DNA of 64,000 bases from Mesostigma viride (taxonomy: Eukaryota; Streptophyta; Mesostigmatophyceae; Mesostigmatales; Mesostigmataceae): the NCBI GenBank assembly GCA_009746045.1, contig RPFO01000891.1:1364410-1428409 (forward strand), in the 5' to 3' direction. The notes beneath the pieces are model-generated. The model was not told the origin of the DNA. It did not search any database and was given only the letters and a program-made list of their open reading frames with translations. This document shows, piece after piece, positions 30,799 to 41,292 of the stretch (positions within the stretch are counted from its first letter, which is position 1; every line of letters begins with the position of its first letter). Both the position numbers and the translations under genes were made by a program.

Positions 30799-31560
30799 TT
30801 GGATCGTGTCCAACTCGCCACTACAAATAGGGGCCAGTTGCACTTTGTAAGATAATGCCCACAAACCAACCTAAAAACAATTTTACTGTCCATACTTGGA
30901 ACAAAAGCCCACACATATATTGATTTAAATGGGGGTCATGTCATTGGTCATGTTGCAATGTCCTATGGGTGATAAATATAGCACCACCCTCAGGGGGGTG
31001 CGCGAGTGCGAAAAAAAACAGATGTATTCTGCATTATTACACCTGAAAACAATTCCGTTGCTCCCAATATTTTTCAGGCAGTTGCTTGGGTAGCCAGGCA
31101 TGGCTTCTGAACACTGACATCATGGGTTGTCCCAGGGACCCAGCTGCACTATCTAAAAATAACTGGCCACTACAAATAGGGTCCAGTTTGGCTGGTGACA
31201 TTACAACTCAGAATTCTTATCCCATAGCAACAAAAAACATCATTGATGATCAAACATGCATTATATCATCAATTTCAGCCTGCAGAACATCCATGACAGC
31301 AATTAAACATAGGTAGCCATGCCAATTCACAGTCACTGATTCGTGCGTATCATATGGCATGGGAAGGCCAAAGACTACCCACCACACAAACCTACCACAT
31401 GCACAGTTTTTCTAACATGCCAATGCTAGACTAAATGAGGTAAAGTAAGCCTACATCATTGGCAATGCTACTGTAGCTCCTCATATGCTGGGCTTCATCA
31501 TATTGCATGGCTCCTCATCATACATGCAACCACCCGAGGTACGAGCCACGAGGTAGCCAT
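30799..31560. other. Intergenic, with short repeated motif
   Basis: No gene seen. The motif GCCACTACAAATAGGG-CCAGT occurs at about 30818 and 31166, and a variant (CACTATAAATAGGGGACAG) at about 34867, so it belongs to a dispersed repeat. Confidence 0.5.
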
Positions 31561-31682
31561 GGCTGTCGGAGCTCATAACTTTCACGTTTGAGCACCGAAT
31601 TCAGCTGTGAATATCACAATCGCTTCGTCTTTCTTAGACGCACATGCTGATATAATTTTCCGAAGCTATAACGCACTATACG

Positions 31683-33050
31683 ATGAGCAAACGCCTCTCG
31701 ACGCAACGCAGCCTGGCGGCTGCGCTCAGCAATGAAAATACGCCTGCAGCCCCGGCTGCAGCTTCGCCAACCGGCCAGACAGAAGGCAGCGGCGCCACTA
31801 GCCAAGCTCTAGTGGTCGCCCAGCCCCCTCTCGGGCTCGCCTCGCCAGCAGCGTCGCCTGAACCCAAGCGCAGTCGCCCTGCCGAGCCGATTTTTGACGA
31901 ATTTGACGCCAGCCAACCCGGCTTTTTCGACAAGCTCACTGAAGACCGCATCCTGAGCTATGTGTTCTGGGGATCCACCGCCTCGCTTATTGAACTGTGC
32001 AAGCAGCTCTTCCATCAGGGTCGTCTCGTCAATGCTCAGCAGCAGCGTCGCCCATACGAGTACATCTTCACCGCCCCCCGCCCCCGGCTGCAGATATACG
32101 CCCTCTTCTCCCTCCTTGGACGCTCCATCGGGGAGCTCTGGCCCCCCAAGCCCATCACCACCACCTTGACCGAATCCTCCATCCGCGCCCTCCTTAAGGA
32201 AGCTTTCGAGCAGCACGTGACCCCCCTTGCCACAGATGTGGCGGCAATGGGCGGCACGCTGGCTGCTGAGCTCCCCACCATCTCCACCGCCACCTCCACC
32301 CTCCTCGCCTCCTCCACCGCCACCACCCCCTCCTCCGACGCCATCACCGCCCAGCTCCGCGACATCGACCAGCGTCTTAAGGACAATGCCATCGCTATCG
32401 AGGTCTTGCAGAACACCGCAGGCCTCACCGCCCAGGTGGTGAAGGACATTGCCGCCAAGCCAGCCCCTGCTGGCCTGGCTGGCGATGCTCCTCCCATCAC
32501 AACCTGGGCGGACATGCTTAAGCAGCACACCACCTCCACCACCTCCGCCGTCGCAGCCCAGCTCCAGCGGCAGACGCTTGACCTCCGCGAGGAGGCCGAG
32601 CTCGCCAAGCGAAGCCTCAACGTCATTGTCAAGAATCTCAAGATGGAGGAAGGTGAGAATTCCGAGAAGCTTGCGCGTGCTTTTGAGAGAGAAATCCTTG
32701 ATCGCATGGGCCTTACTGGTGAGATCGAGCTGGTCGCCCACCGCCTTCCCCGCGCGCGGGGTAAGGCAGGGCCGCCCCCGCTCCTTCTCACCTTTAAGAC
32801 CCCGGCGGACAAGATTTCTTTTCTCAGACGCCGCAAGCGGCTCGAGAAGACTCACTTCACCCTTGATGACGACTTGACCCTGGCGCAGCAACAACGGCGA
32901 CGGGAGCTATGGCCGACCTACCTCCAGCTCCGGCAGACCAAGGCGGGCCAGCCGGTGTACTGGAAGGGGGCGGCCATCTACGTCGGCCACAAGCCCTGGC
33001 AGGCGACTGACCCCCGCGACCCCCGCGACTCCAGACGCCCCAGCTTATAG
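31683..33050 (+). CDS. L1-type ORF1p-like RNA-binding protein (455 aa)
   Basis: The ATG at 31683 (MSKRLSTQRS) follows a TATAAT-containing leader. Residues 1-65 are Ala/Pro-rich, with SPEPKRSRP. A helical domain (GFFDKLTEDRILSYVFWGS) spans about 75-165. A Thr/Ala-rich segment with heptad-like spacing spans about 170-300. From 305 a coil leads into an RRM: LNVIVKNLK and PPPLLLTFKTPADKISFL look like the two RNP strands. The C-terminal domain (THFTLDDDLTLAQQQRRREL) follows. This order (coil, RRM, CTD) is that of LINE-1 ORF1p, which binds LINE RNA and chaperones it. The assignment is by motif only. Confidence 0.72.
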   Translation: MSKRLSTQRSLAAALSNENTPAAPAAASPTGQTEGSGATSQALVVAQPPLGLASPAASPEPKRSRPAEPIFDEFDASQPGFFDKLTEDRILSYVFWGSTASLIELCKQLFHQGRLVNAQQQRRPYEYIFTAPRPRLQIYALFSLLGRSIGELWPPKPITTTLTESSIRALLKEAFEQHVTPLATDVAAMGGTLAAELPTISTATSTLLASSTATTPSSDAITAQLRDIDQRLKDNAIAIEVLQNTAGLTAQVVKDIAAKPAPAGLAGDAPPITTWADMLKQHTTSTTSAVAAQLQRQTLDLREEAELAKRSLNVIVKNLKMEEGENSEKLARAFEREILDRMGLTGEIELVAHRLPRARGKAGPPPLLLTFKTPADKISFLRRRKRLEKTHFTLDDDLTLAQQQRRRELWPTYLQLRQTKAGQPVYWKGAAIYVGHKPWQATDPRDPRDSRRPSL

Positions 33051-33513
33051 GGGAATACAGCAGTAGTAGTGTAGAATACTAGATAGACCGTCACTGGCCA
33101 TGTACATGTACGCCTCCTAGAGGCACTATCCCAGCTAAGCCACGCGCTTTATTTAATCATGTACATGTGTGCCTACGATGAGCCACACTCCAGATGATGC
33201 CTAGCTTTATTTAGTTATGCTGTGCCCATGCAGAGAGTTGCTCTCTGCTGAGATGCCACGCTCTAGTTTTGTATAGCCATGATGATCTTCCCCCTCACAG
33301 GCATGCTCCCCCCTTACCCGGGCATAGCGTGATATAGACCATGAGGGTGCAGGTGCCCTGGTGCACCTAGAGCAGGGGTCCTTTACATCCCCACCCTTGC
33401 AGGAAGTAGCTTAGGATGTATGATAGGCCATATGCCCCCTCTCAAGGGCTATGTGCTACATATACTCCCAACGGAGTTATGTTACAATTCAATTCAATTC
33501 AATCATATTGGCT
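33051..33513 (+). other. 3' UTR, hairpin and tail of the ORF1p unit
   Basis: The minus-strand copy (48396-48720) matches most of this UTR. The hairpin and its flank CATATACTCCCAACGGAG are shared with 22061 and 35616. The tail is repeated ATTCA. Confidence 0.7.
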
Positions 33514-34529
33514 GCTAACTGGCTATGGGGCGACAACTCGGCACTAAGAGGTGCATTACAACGGTAGGTGTGAACATGGTGCTTGTAACTTGCAGGGTAA
33601 TGCTCAAAATGATCACTAACACGTAGCTTGAACTATATACAGTTCATGATGTTGTAAAGAAAACACCGCCATGTGGTGGCTACCCATGTCTACTAGCAGG
33701 TATACTGTGCCAAGGCCCAAATGCATGCATAGCAAGGGTGTGCAAGGGGCTACGTAACCCATGCATCCACAACATAAGAAATGACCTCCATATGCTTGCC
33801 TAAGGTGAAAATACACAGAGACACTGCATTGACCTTCTTTTGTATGCAAGCAAGGCACTGGGGCCTCCACAGGTGTTACATGAAGACAGATGGGGTGGCT
33901 GCACAACTGCATTACAAACAAAGCCAAAAGGCTAACAAAAAACTGGCCAGCTAGACACCATCTTTCTGAGTAATTTAGGCTGTGCAAACCATCTTGATAC
34001 CATATAGAACTTATTTGCATGTAACAACAATCCTTATTATAGTATATTTGGTACAGACGCAGCCAATCATGAACAAAACGGATGAAACTCTGACCGTAAT
34101 GGTTGTGCGCAACCACTACCACAAACCATTACAGAAAAGTGGTAAAGAAGCGACTTTGACATCCCAAACCTTCGACAATGAGTCCTAGATTATTAACCGA
34201 ATGATAGGACGACTTAACCTAGTCGACGGTAACCGCGGGGACACTAAACTGCGCCAGGTCAAAACCGCAAAAATAAGGCTAACGGACAGCTAGCAAGCTG
34301 ACGACAGGACCGCGTTGAGACTTTCCTGGCCCACGACACTAATGAAATATTCGAAATACATCGTAAGAAATGTACTCGATGAGAAATATTCAGTGACAAA
34401 GCCGCTTATAACAAGTGCTAGCTTCATCGTCACTCCCGTCACAATAAACGCGCATTGACGCAGTAAAACCCAGTCCAAGATGATTGCGCGAAGCCGTAGT
34501 TGTTGCGCGACTGCGGCTATAATAGCATC
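33514..34529. other. Intergenic, nothing recognised
   Basis: AT-rich. A 168-codon minus-strand frame (33616-34122) is Cys/His/Leu-rich and lacks any recognisable domain. I do not call it a gene. Confidence 0.5.
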
Positions 34530-34790
34530 TTTATAACGTATAAATCATGCCTACAAAATTTGGAACGAATCCATGCATCGATGCTCCTACACCAATCAGT
34601 TTTCTGCACCGCCATAGCCTCGAGTTTGCATGTACGTAATTATTTTACATTCACTTTCGTCCCGGTGGACCTGGGTACCCCCTGTACTTTGGCCCTGAAT
34701 TAGTCCCTAGCTGTAAACCTGGTCTGAACATAGTGATGTCCGGTATCAGGGCGTAGAACACATCTAGCTCTAGCAGCAGACCTAAAAATA
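34530..34790 (+). repeat. R2 repeat, copy 2
   Basis: Matches 21640-21900 in the same order of blocks: AAATCATGCCTACAAAATTT, CCGCCATAGCC, and CGTCCCGGTGGACC/GGTACCCCC. Confidence 0.65.
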
Positions 34791-34904
34791 TCACGGAAAT
34801 GTCTACTGGCATTCGCGCCGCGCCGCTTCCCATCTGTCCCCTATTCGTAGGGGCGGGTTGAACTGGCCACTATAAATAGGGGACAGCACGATCCAAGGGT
34901 TAAC

Positions 34905-34977
34905 TGCTGCATTTGTGGCAGGGCTCCACTTATTGTATTCAATCAAATGCTGGTCTTCTTGGGAGCTCAGTGATCTT
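34905..34977 (-). repeat. R1 repeat, terminal fragment
   Basis: The inverted match to the first 75 bases of R1 (35679 onward), ending at GTGATCTT, the exact R1 terminus seen at 35679 and 46810. Confidence 0.8.
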
Positions 34978-35214
34978 AATGATAAATTACGGAGGTGAGA
35001 TTGGCATGCAACATAAGGAAAACTGACCGGCATGATGCACCATGCCGTGGAGAGAGCGCTCTGTGGCCTGCCCACCTGCGGCAGTGAGAGAAGCTCAGTA
35101 GGGCGCCCTCCCTCCTTCTCGCTGTGTATATAGGGTTGAAGGTTCCTTTACTCTGTATTGGCACCCACGTGACGCTGTCACGTGCTTATTAATTAATTAA
35201 TTAATTAATAAGGA
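34978..35214 (+). mobile_element. SINE-like 3' end with hairpin and TTAA tail
   Basis: The hairpin CACGTGAC-GCT-GTCACGTG (35166-35184, perfect 8-bp stem) is followed at once by a TTAA-type tail (about 35187-35211). The body has no ORF; TGTATATAGGG at about 35125 is TATA-like. Confidence 0.5.
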
Positions 35215-35581
35215 AAACACCGAAAAGAAGAAGAACCCTGAAGAAATTAATAGTAATCAGACACAGACATCCAAGGATCATGCCAGCTGCACTTAAGGTA
35301 CAAATAACTACATCACAAAACTACGACACGCAGCAACATATGGCTGCCGGCCCACCATGCAGGCCTGGGAGGGATCTAGACCGCCTGAGTCGCGACAAAG
35401 TCGGCCCGAGTGCGGCGGAATAACACATCAGCCACGGTGCGAGTCGAGGGTGAGCTAGTGACAGGCGCTGCCGCCAATACGAGGACCACATGCGGGCAGA
35501 CCACGGGGCGGTCTGACCCTCGAGGTCAAGGCCCGCGGTCTTCACGGCGCTGGCAGCACTCGTGCAAAAACTCCGCCGTCT
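35215..35581. other. Intergenic, nothing recognised
   Basis: No convincing ORF or repeat. It ends in CGCCGTCTT before a TTAA run; the same CCGCCGTCTT precedes the tail at 50343. Confidence 0.45.
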
Positions 35582-35678
35582 TAATTAATTAATTAATTAA
35601 TTAATTAGGAACATAACTCCGTTGGGAGTATATGTAGCACATAGCCCAGAGAAGGGGCATATGGCCTATCATACATTA
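35582..35678 (-). mobile_element. LINE/SINE-type 3' end, inverted
   Basis: On the minus strand: CATATGCCCC...ACTCC-CAAC-GGAGT (hairpin 35616-35629) then a TTAA-type tail to 35582. It is the inverse of the ends at 22030 and 33428. Only the 3' approximately 95 bases remain, abutting R1 at 35679. Confidence 0.65.
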
Positions 35679-35992
35679 AGATCACTGAGCTCCCAAGAAG
35701 ACCAGCATTTGATTGAATACAATAAGTGGAGCCCTGCCACAAATGCAGCAGTTAACAGTGGCCTTAAGGTTTCTCAATCCGCACGCGGAAGCAAGAGGCC
35801 TCCAGGGTGGGAGGGAGGGGAAAGAAACAATTGCGGATCATTGCCGGCCTAGCTTGCTTAAGGCATGGCCCGCCGACACACAAGCTGACATCATCCTAAA
35901 TTAAGTAACACCAGCATGCGTCACACACCGGCCTGAACAGTGCTGAAAACGCCACTACAAACAGCGTGGCCACGCACCCCCAGGCTAGTGCT

Positions 35993-35997
35993 TTAAC
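35993..35997. other. Target-site duplication TTAAC, left of D
   Basis: TTAAC is repeated at 44556-44560. R1 copy 2 has a single TTAAC at the equivalent place (about 47956). Confidence 0.9.
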
Positions 35998-36644
35998 AGT
36001 TGGAAAGAGCTCCCAACGTATGTGAGCTCTTGATCTTTCACAGCGCGTCTTAGCCAATGTTGCAAGGCAGCAACCTTAAATCTGTTCACCAGGCCACGAC
36101 CACAATGGGCACTTCCACGACCAAGGTGGCACCCACGGTTCGTGCTTTCCGAGATAGCTGGTCATCCCCCATGACCAAGCTATATCCTTGCGTTGTTCCT
36201 CGTTCCCATCGGCGTGACGAGGCACGTGCAGGCGTGCAAGCAAATCCTCAACGTCCACTGGCATCAGTGCAGAGCCAGGACGAACTGGATTTGCCTAGAC
36301 TCTGCAACCTAGGAAGTACAGGACCTGTCACAAGCCTGCAAGGCCTAGTATCCTTGCAGACCTGTGCTAGCTCCAGTATTCCACCAGTCACAGGCTGCTG
36401 CTCCTCTGATCTACGTGGACCACAGTCACGTGATAATCAGGCTAAGCCTGTGCAGGCACGGCCTGGCAGCCACGTGTCCTGTCCACTATGCCAGAGGACT
36501 GCACCCTAGTCGGCCACGGATGGCTAGGACTTCGGGACTTGATATCTTTCTTGTCCCTTGTCTGTTTCAGGCGGTCAGCACGGCGTTGGAAAGGTCTTTC
36601 CAAACTGCATCCACTTAGCATATTGGTTGCCCAAAATGCTAACT
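35998..36644 (-). repeat. D 3' LTR (647 bp)
   Basis: Matches 43912-44555. It differs by four extra bases near 36466 (GGCA) and one missing T near 36188. The ORFs visible in it also occur in the other LTR and are not genes. Confidence 0.93.
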
Positions 36645-37720
36645 CCAACCCTTTCTTCTTTTGGAGCTGGACCAGCTTGAAACAAGCCTAACCTTGCTTG
36701 TGCTCACTCAGCCACAGACCGCTTGGTCCCTTGGGGTTGATCAGACCTGATAGGGCCCAGGGTCCTGCCTCCTTTTGGGAAACAACATATACGCCCTTGG
36801 ACCAGGCTAGGTGTACTGGCCAGTGAATCAGAGGTCACCCCAGGTTATCCCCTGACCCCTTGGTCAGCTCCCAACCTTTCCTTGGGAACTTGGTGTTAGA
36901 TTAAAGTCAAGGCACATTACCTAGTCCAATGGCTGGGATTAAAGGATGCCAAGAACGTATTATTGTGAGTTCCTGATCTTTCACAGTTATCACAGGCGCC
37001 CGTTCTTATGGCGCCCGCCTTGGCCAGCCTTTCCCTTTTATGCTCAAAGAGACTCAGGTAGCACCTATACAAATACTGCCTTACTGGGGAGCCCATGTCT
37101 TCACTGGGTGTTAAGCCCAGGAATCACTCATGCCAGGCTGTGGCTCTGCTGGGGAATTGAACCCCACCCCAACCTCCAGGTTTATAGGTGACCTGGAACT
37201 TTCACAAGAGAAACATTACAACCATGAGAACAACATGAGAGTGACATGACATGGTTATGTTTTATTCAAGCATTATATAACCCAGAATGTGGTTCCCTGG
37301 CAACCATGTCCCACATGGTCACACAACCAGGTTCTTTATTAGCAACAGGTTGGAAACAAACACTAGAAAACATATATACAGCAACCTGTAAGAACCAACA
37401 TTCGGGTTGCCCTTGCATGGCCTAACTGTTTGAGGCCAAAGGCGTCGACTTAAGTCCTGGCGACTCTTCTGAACCCCATGGGGAGGGCCAGGCAAGATTC
37501 TCAGCTGGTAGGAGTGACATTCCACACCAACTCCTGTCCAGGAGGGTGTACCTAACCCTGAAGGACCGGCTGTCAACCAGTAAGCACCAGTCACCACTTG
37601 GTACTTTGGTCAAGCAGCCCACTGGGGACACCCAAGCTGAAGCAAGGCCTGGTCTCTATGGCCGCCCGTGTAAGGGGTCCATGAGCATGGGGACACCCAA
37701 GCTGAAGCAAGGCCTGGTCT
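36645..37720 (-). other. D 3' UTR
   Basis: No ORF of note. It holds a T-arm-like hairpin (37150-37166) and, next to the LTR, the purine tract AAAAGAAGAAAGGGTTGG (minus strand). Confidence 0.65.
37150..37166 (-). other. T-arm-like hairpin in D 3' UTR
   Basis: The minus strand reads TGGGG-TTCAATT-CCCCA, a perfect 5-bp stem with a 7-base T-loop-like loop. Compare 19894-19910 in B. Confidence 0.55.
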
Positions 37721-37750
37721 CTATGGCCGCCCGTGTAAGGGGTCCATGAG
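37628..37750. repeat. Tandem duplication of about 60 bp at the D pol end
   Basis: The block GGGGACACCCAAGCTGAAGC through GGGGTCCATGAGC occurs twice in a row, at about 37624-37686 and 37689-37751. It overlaps the last codons of pol. Confidence 0.85.
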
Positions 37751-40130
37751 CCCACGGAGCAGGGGGTACTGCCTCTCCGCCTTCTCCTCCAGCTTGGTGA
37801 GGGCATCTGCAGGGTTGTCCACACCAGGCACATGTTCAATGTGAGCTAGGTAGGACATTTCCTTGAGCAACAAGTAGTCAAGGTCCCTGCTCCTGGCCAG
37901 CTGCCTGTGCACAAATTGCACCATGCCCATGCTATCAGTCCTGCACCAGTGTGTGCAGCTGCAACCTACAGGAAGCCACTTGACATAGCTGGTAGAAGAG
38001 CTCCCTCAAGTAAAGAGCAGTATGCAGCCCTTCACAGATTGCCCTGCACTCAGCAATATCACTGCTGGGTGTAACCCTGTTCTGCAACCGACTGTACCAG
38101 GTAACAAGTGAGGTGTGATCTTGCTCCAGGGTAACTAATGCTGCTGCCCTGCCCCTGACCTCTGTGACCTTCCTATTATCCATAGAACTGTCCACATAGA
38201 GAACCATGTCAAGGGGCTTGTACAAATCCACAGGACCCAGTATGAGAGGGGGAGACATCATGACAGCCTGCACCACACTCTCAGCACCCACCTCAACCAG
38301 CTGGGAATCAGTAAGTCGACTCAAAACCAGCAAGTCAGGGGCACATATACTTGCAAGCCATGCCAGCATGCCCCTGATGGTAGCACACCTAGCCTGCGTG
38401 ATGGGCTCCTGCAATGCATCTACAATCTGCTGTGGGTAGTCCTTACCACCCTCCATCCTGATGAACCACGAGCCCTTGGCTTGGAACAACGTAGCCTGCA
38501 TGCCACAGAAGACCATAGGCTCATTCTCCACCATGTGCTGTATCTTACCCAGCTCAAACCGCTTCTGGATCTTAGCCAAGACAGCCTCAACCCAGTCTGG
38601 TGGACCTATGAGATGCAGGTCATCACCATGCAGTGAGGCAAAGACAGGAAGGCCATTGTAGGACCCTTGGAACAAACAGGGATCCACTGGAGACACAGAA
38701 AACCCACAAGTATTCTTCAAGAATTTCTCTAGGCTCTTTCTCCAGATAATGGGACTGGACCTGAGACCTTCCAACCCTTTCAGAATTCTCAGGTACCTGG
38801 CCTTTATCTCTGCTCTCCATACAGCAGGTACAGTCACAAAGAAAGGAGGGATATCTCTCCAAGTCTGCCTAGCCTGATCTTGGTCACCCTTGAGAAAAGC
38901 CCTCTTGAAATCAATCAGCACAGAGCTATAGGGCACACCCTTAACCAGAAAAGACAGAAATATACACAGCAGAATCCTCCACGTGTCATGCAGCATCCCT
39001 GGAGTATAGAGCTCCTCATCTAACAACTGGCCAGTGCCATGATACTCGGTTACAACTGGTCTGACATGTGGCACCTGGACACCATCTACCTCCTTGAGCT
39101 TGAGGACAAACATCAATCTGAGCAGCTGGTGAACTTCTGGCAGCTCATCCACAGGTTCTGCACAGTTGGAAACTATCCACTCATGCCCAGAAGCAACAAA
39201 GCCAAGAGTCCATGCCTTAGCCATCTTGGGGCTCTGCATCATCTCGACTAGCTGGCGCCAGGGAATAGGACTGTGAGCAGCTATCTGGTACCTGTTTACC
39301 CCTAACTGCCGTGGATCAAAGGTGGTTGGGATTATCAACAGGTCCTCAGCTATGGGCTCCTGACCTTGAGGACCCTCAGCTGGCTGACTCCTAACAGCCT
39401 TCACCGCCACTGCAAGACCCTGGGAATAGTGATATCTTTCAAGGGGGAGGCTGCCCCTGCCTTCTAGTGCCAACTCATCAGAGGTCAAAGTAACCCCTGG
39501 CATGCACAAGAAGTTCTGACCCAGAATGGCAGGCCCCTGATAGCCCTCTACCACACAGAACGTGGTGGGCACCCCTAAGATAGGCACACTCACTTCCCCA
39601 AGGATCTTCATGGACACCTTTCCTGAGAAATCAGACACAGCAAGGCAACTGGGATGGGACATCTGTAAGCCTACAGCATCCTCTTCCCTGATGACAGACA
39701 CCTGTGAGTTGGTATCTACCTCCATTGTAGCTGCCCAGCACGACCCCCACCCCGTGAGCTTGGATACCTTGGGATCATGTTTGCTGCGCATGAGTGCTCG
39801 GATGACGTCCGCCATGAGAGGCCCCCGGGCCTTAGGTGGCTGCCCCGTCCCCTCTGGCCTTGTGACAGTTGCTTCAGCAGCCTCCTCCTGCTCGTCATCT
39901 TCCAGCAGGGACAGACCATCATCCACCACCAGAGGATTGTTAGCTGCTGCTGCCTGGCTCTGGCCTGGCTCCTCAACCCAGCTGGGAGGGCCTGGCCCGT
40001 CTGCAGGCCAGATTGCATGTGGCCTTCTCCTTGACATGAGCCCAGGACAACCTGTACACGTGCCTTGGATCCTTTTCCAAAGCCACCAGGCAAGATCTGT
40101 TAGCTTCCTCCACACGAGTGACAACCCCAT
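37721..40130 (-). CDS. D Pol: protease-like, RT and RNase H
   Basis: Along the minus strand: an acidic linker, then protease-like VDTNSQVSVI (about 39700-39725), ILGVPTTFCVVEGY and AILGQNFLC. RT has LIDFKRAFLKGDQD and FASLHGDDLHLI (about 38607-38640). RNase H has VDSSMDNRKVTEVRG and SDIAECRAICEG. The main frame stops at 37935; SMGMVQF, SRDLDYLLLKE and NPADALTKL continue in the next frame to a stop near 37721. All catalytic acidic residues of RT are present. The missing Gly of DTG in the protease motif is shared with A, B and C. Confidence 0.85.
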
Positions 40131-41244
40131 CCTGCCACTTCCCCCGCTTGCCTGGAATAGATGGTTCCTTCCACATCCTGACCTTCAGCCCCACCTGAGG
40201 CCTCAGCACATTCCAGTTCTTGTCCTTACGTCTCAGCTGGGCAAATAACCTATCTGCCTTCCTAAGACTGGCCTGCACCACGTTCTCAGGCAATAAGCTA
40301 TACTGCAGGGCCAGGGGAGAGACAGCCACACCATCAAAGTAATAGTTAACCCTGTGGTTCAGCTGCTCTTCTATCCCCTTACACCAGGCTGCCCTCTCTA
40401 AGGCAGATGCCACAAGTGGCACTGACTCTGCTGCTAGCACCACTGTCTTCACTTCACGTATGGATCTCTCTACAGCCCCTTGCTGCCCATGACTCTCCCT
40501 GGGGACTACTACCAGCTTACAAGGCAGCTGGTCCTGATGCTTGAGCAAACAGTCAAACTGCAAGTCTGCCTGCACACTCTTGCACACCCCAAAGCCTGGG
40601 ATCAGGGCCTTCATACCCAACAACAAGTGGTGCTCCTGCATACCAGGCAGAACGTCTATCAGCCTGTATCTGCTGAACCTGTCCACCCCCACCAATATAT
40701 ACAAGCCCCTGATATGCTGGATATCCATCTGGATGTCGCCACGCTCCCTAGCAGGCTCCCTAGCATGGGACTGAGGTGGGTGAACAGCATTCTCCTGGCA
40801 ACCACAGTTCTCAGCAGCAGCCTGGCAAGCCTCCCACAAAGGCTCCCTACCTAGCTTCCAAGCAAACATTGCTGCCTGCCCAGAATGCCCAAACATGTGA
40901 TGCAATCTATGGCCAGCCTCAGCATAGCTCAGCACTCTCTCAGTACTGACCTGGCGAGACGTCTGAACCGTGTGTGGGGACACATGATCCACTCCTGAGG
41001 TTCCAGGGCTTCCCTGCAGGCCGTCCTGACGCCCCAAGTCAGGTCCTGCACCCTGGACCGCTCCAGGCCCTTCCAGCAAGGTCCCTTGGCCCTCCAGGCC
41101 AGCACCTGCTGGAGACCCACCACCTGCATGAGGCATAGGGAATTCAGCTGCAGCATTGTTATTGCAATCCAGTGGAAGAACAACATCTTTACACCCTTGG
41201 TGCTGCACAAGGGGCACACCCCCGTCCTTATGTACATCCAGCAC
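39973..41244 (-). CDS. D Pol: linker and integrase
   Basis: The first approximately 120 residues are a Gly/Gln-rich linker. The integrase zinc region is HRLHHMFGHSGQ with CGCQ. The core has LVGVDRFSRYR (Asp), VQADLQFDC (Asp) and QQGAVERSIREVK (Glu). The C-terminal domain has VRMWKEPSIPGKRGKW and VYRLSWAHVKEK. No protease motif lies between the Gag knuckle (about 41345) and the integrase. The overlap with the next frame (39973-40130) marks a frame change after the integrase. Confidence 0.82.
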   Translation of the reverse strand: MLDVHKDGGVPLVQHQGCKDVVLPLDCNNNAAAEFPMPHAGGGSPAGAGLEGQGTLLEGPGAVQGAGPDLGRQDGLQGSPGTSGVDHVSPHTVQTSRQVSTERVLSYAEAGHRLHHMFGHSGQAAMFAWKLGREPLWEACQAAAENCGCQENAVHPPQSHAREPARERGDIQMDIQHIRGLYILVGVDRFSRYRLIDVLPGMQEHHLLLGMKALIPGFGVCKSVQADLQFDCLLKHQDQLPCKLVVVPRESHGQQGAVERSIREVKTVVLAAESVPLVASALERAAWCKGIEEQLNHRVNYYFDGVAVSPLALQYSLLPENVVQASLRKADRLFAQLRRKDKNWNVLRPQVGLKVRMWKEPSIPGKRGKWQDGVVTRVEEANRSCLVALEKDPRHVYRLSWAHVKEKATCNLACRRARPSQLG

Positions 41245-41292
41245 ACCTTCCCCAAGGGGTGATTGACTATTTACAGGGGATGATGTAGCTAG

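Larger units (their letters stand above)
31565..33513 (+). mobile_element. Intact ORF1p-only LINE-like unit
   Basis: The 5' module GAGCTCATAACTTTCACG (about 31570) and TATAAT-containing leader are shared with the minus-strand copy at 50160-50280. One uninterrupted ORF follows, then about 410 bp of 3' UTR, hairpin ACTCC-CAAC-GGAGT at 33464-33477, and an ATTCA tail (about 33484-33508). No RT lies nearby in this orientation. It looks like a non-autonomous element that keeps only ORF1. Confidence 0.72.

Noticed and set aside
33616-34122. 168-codon minus-strand ORF
   Set aside because: Cys/His/Leu-rich, no domain, no homologous copy in the window, and no supporting context.
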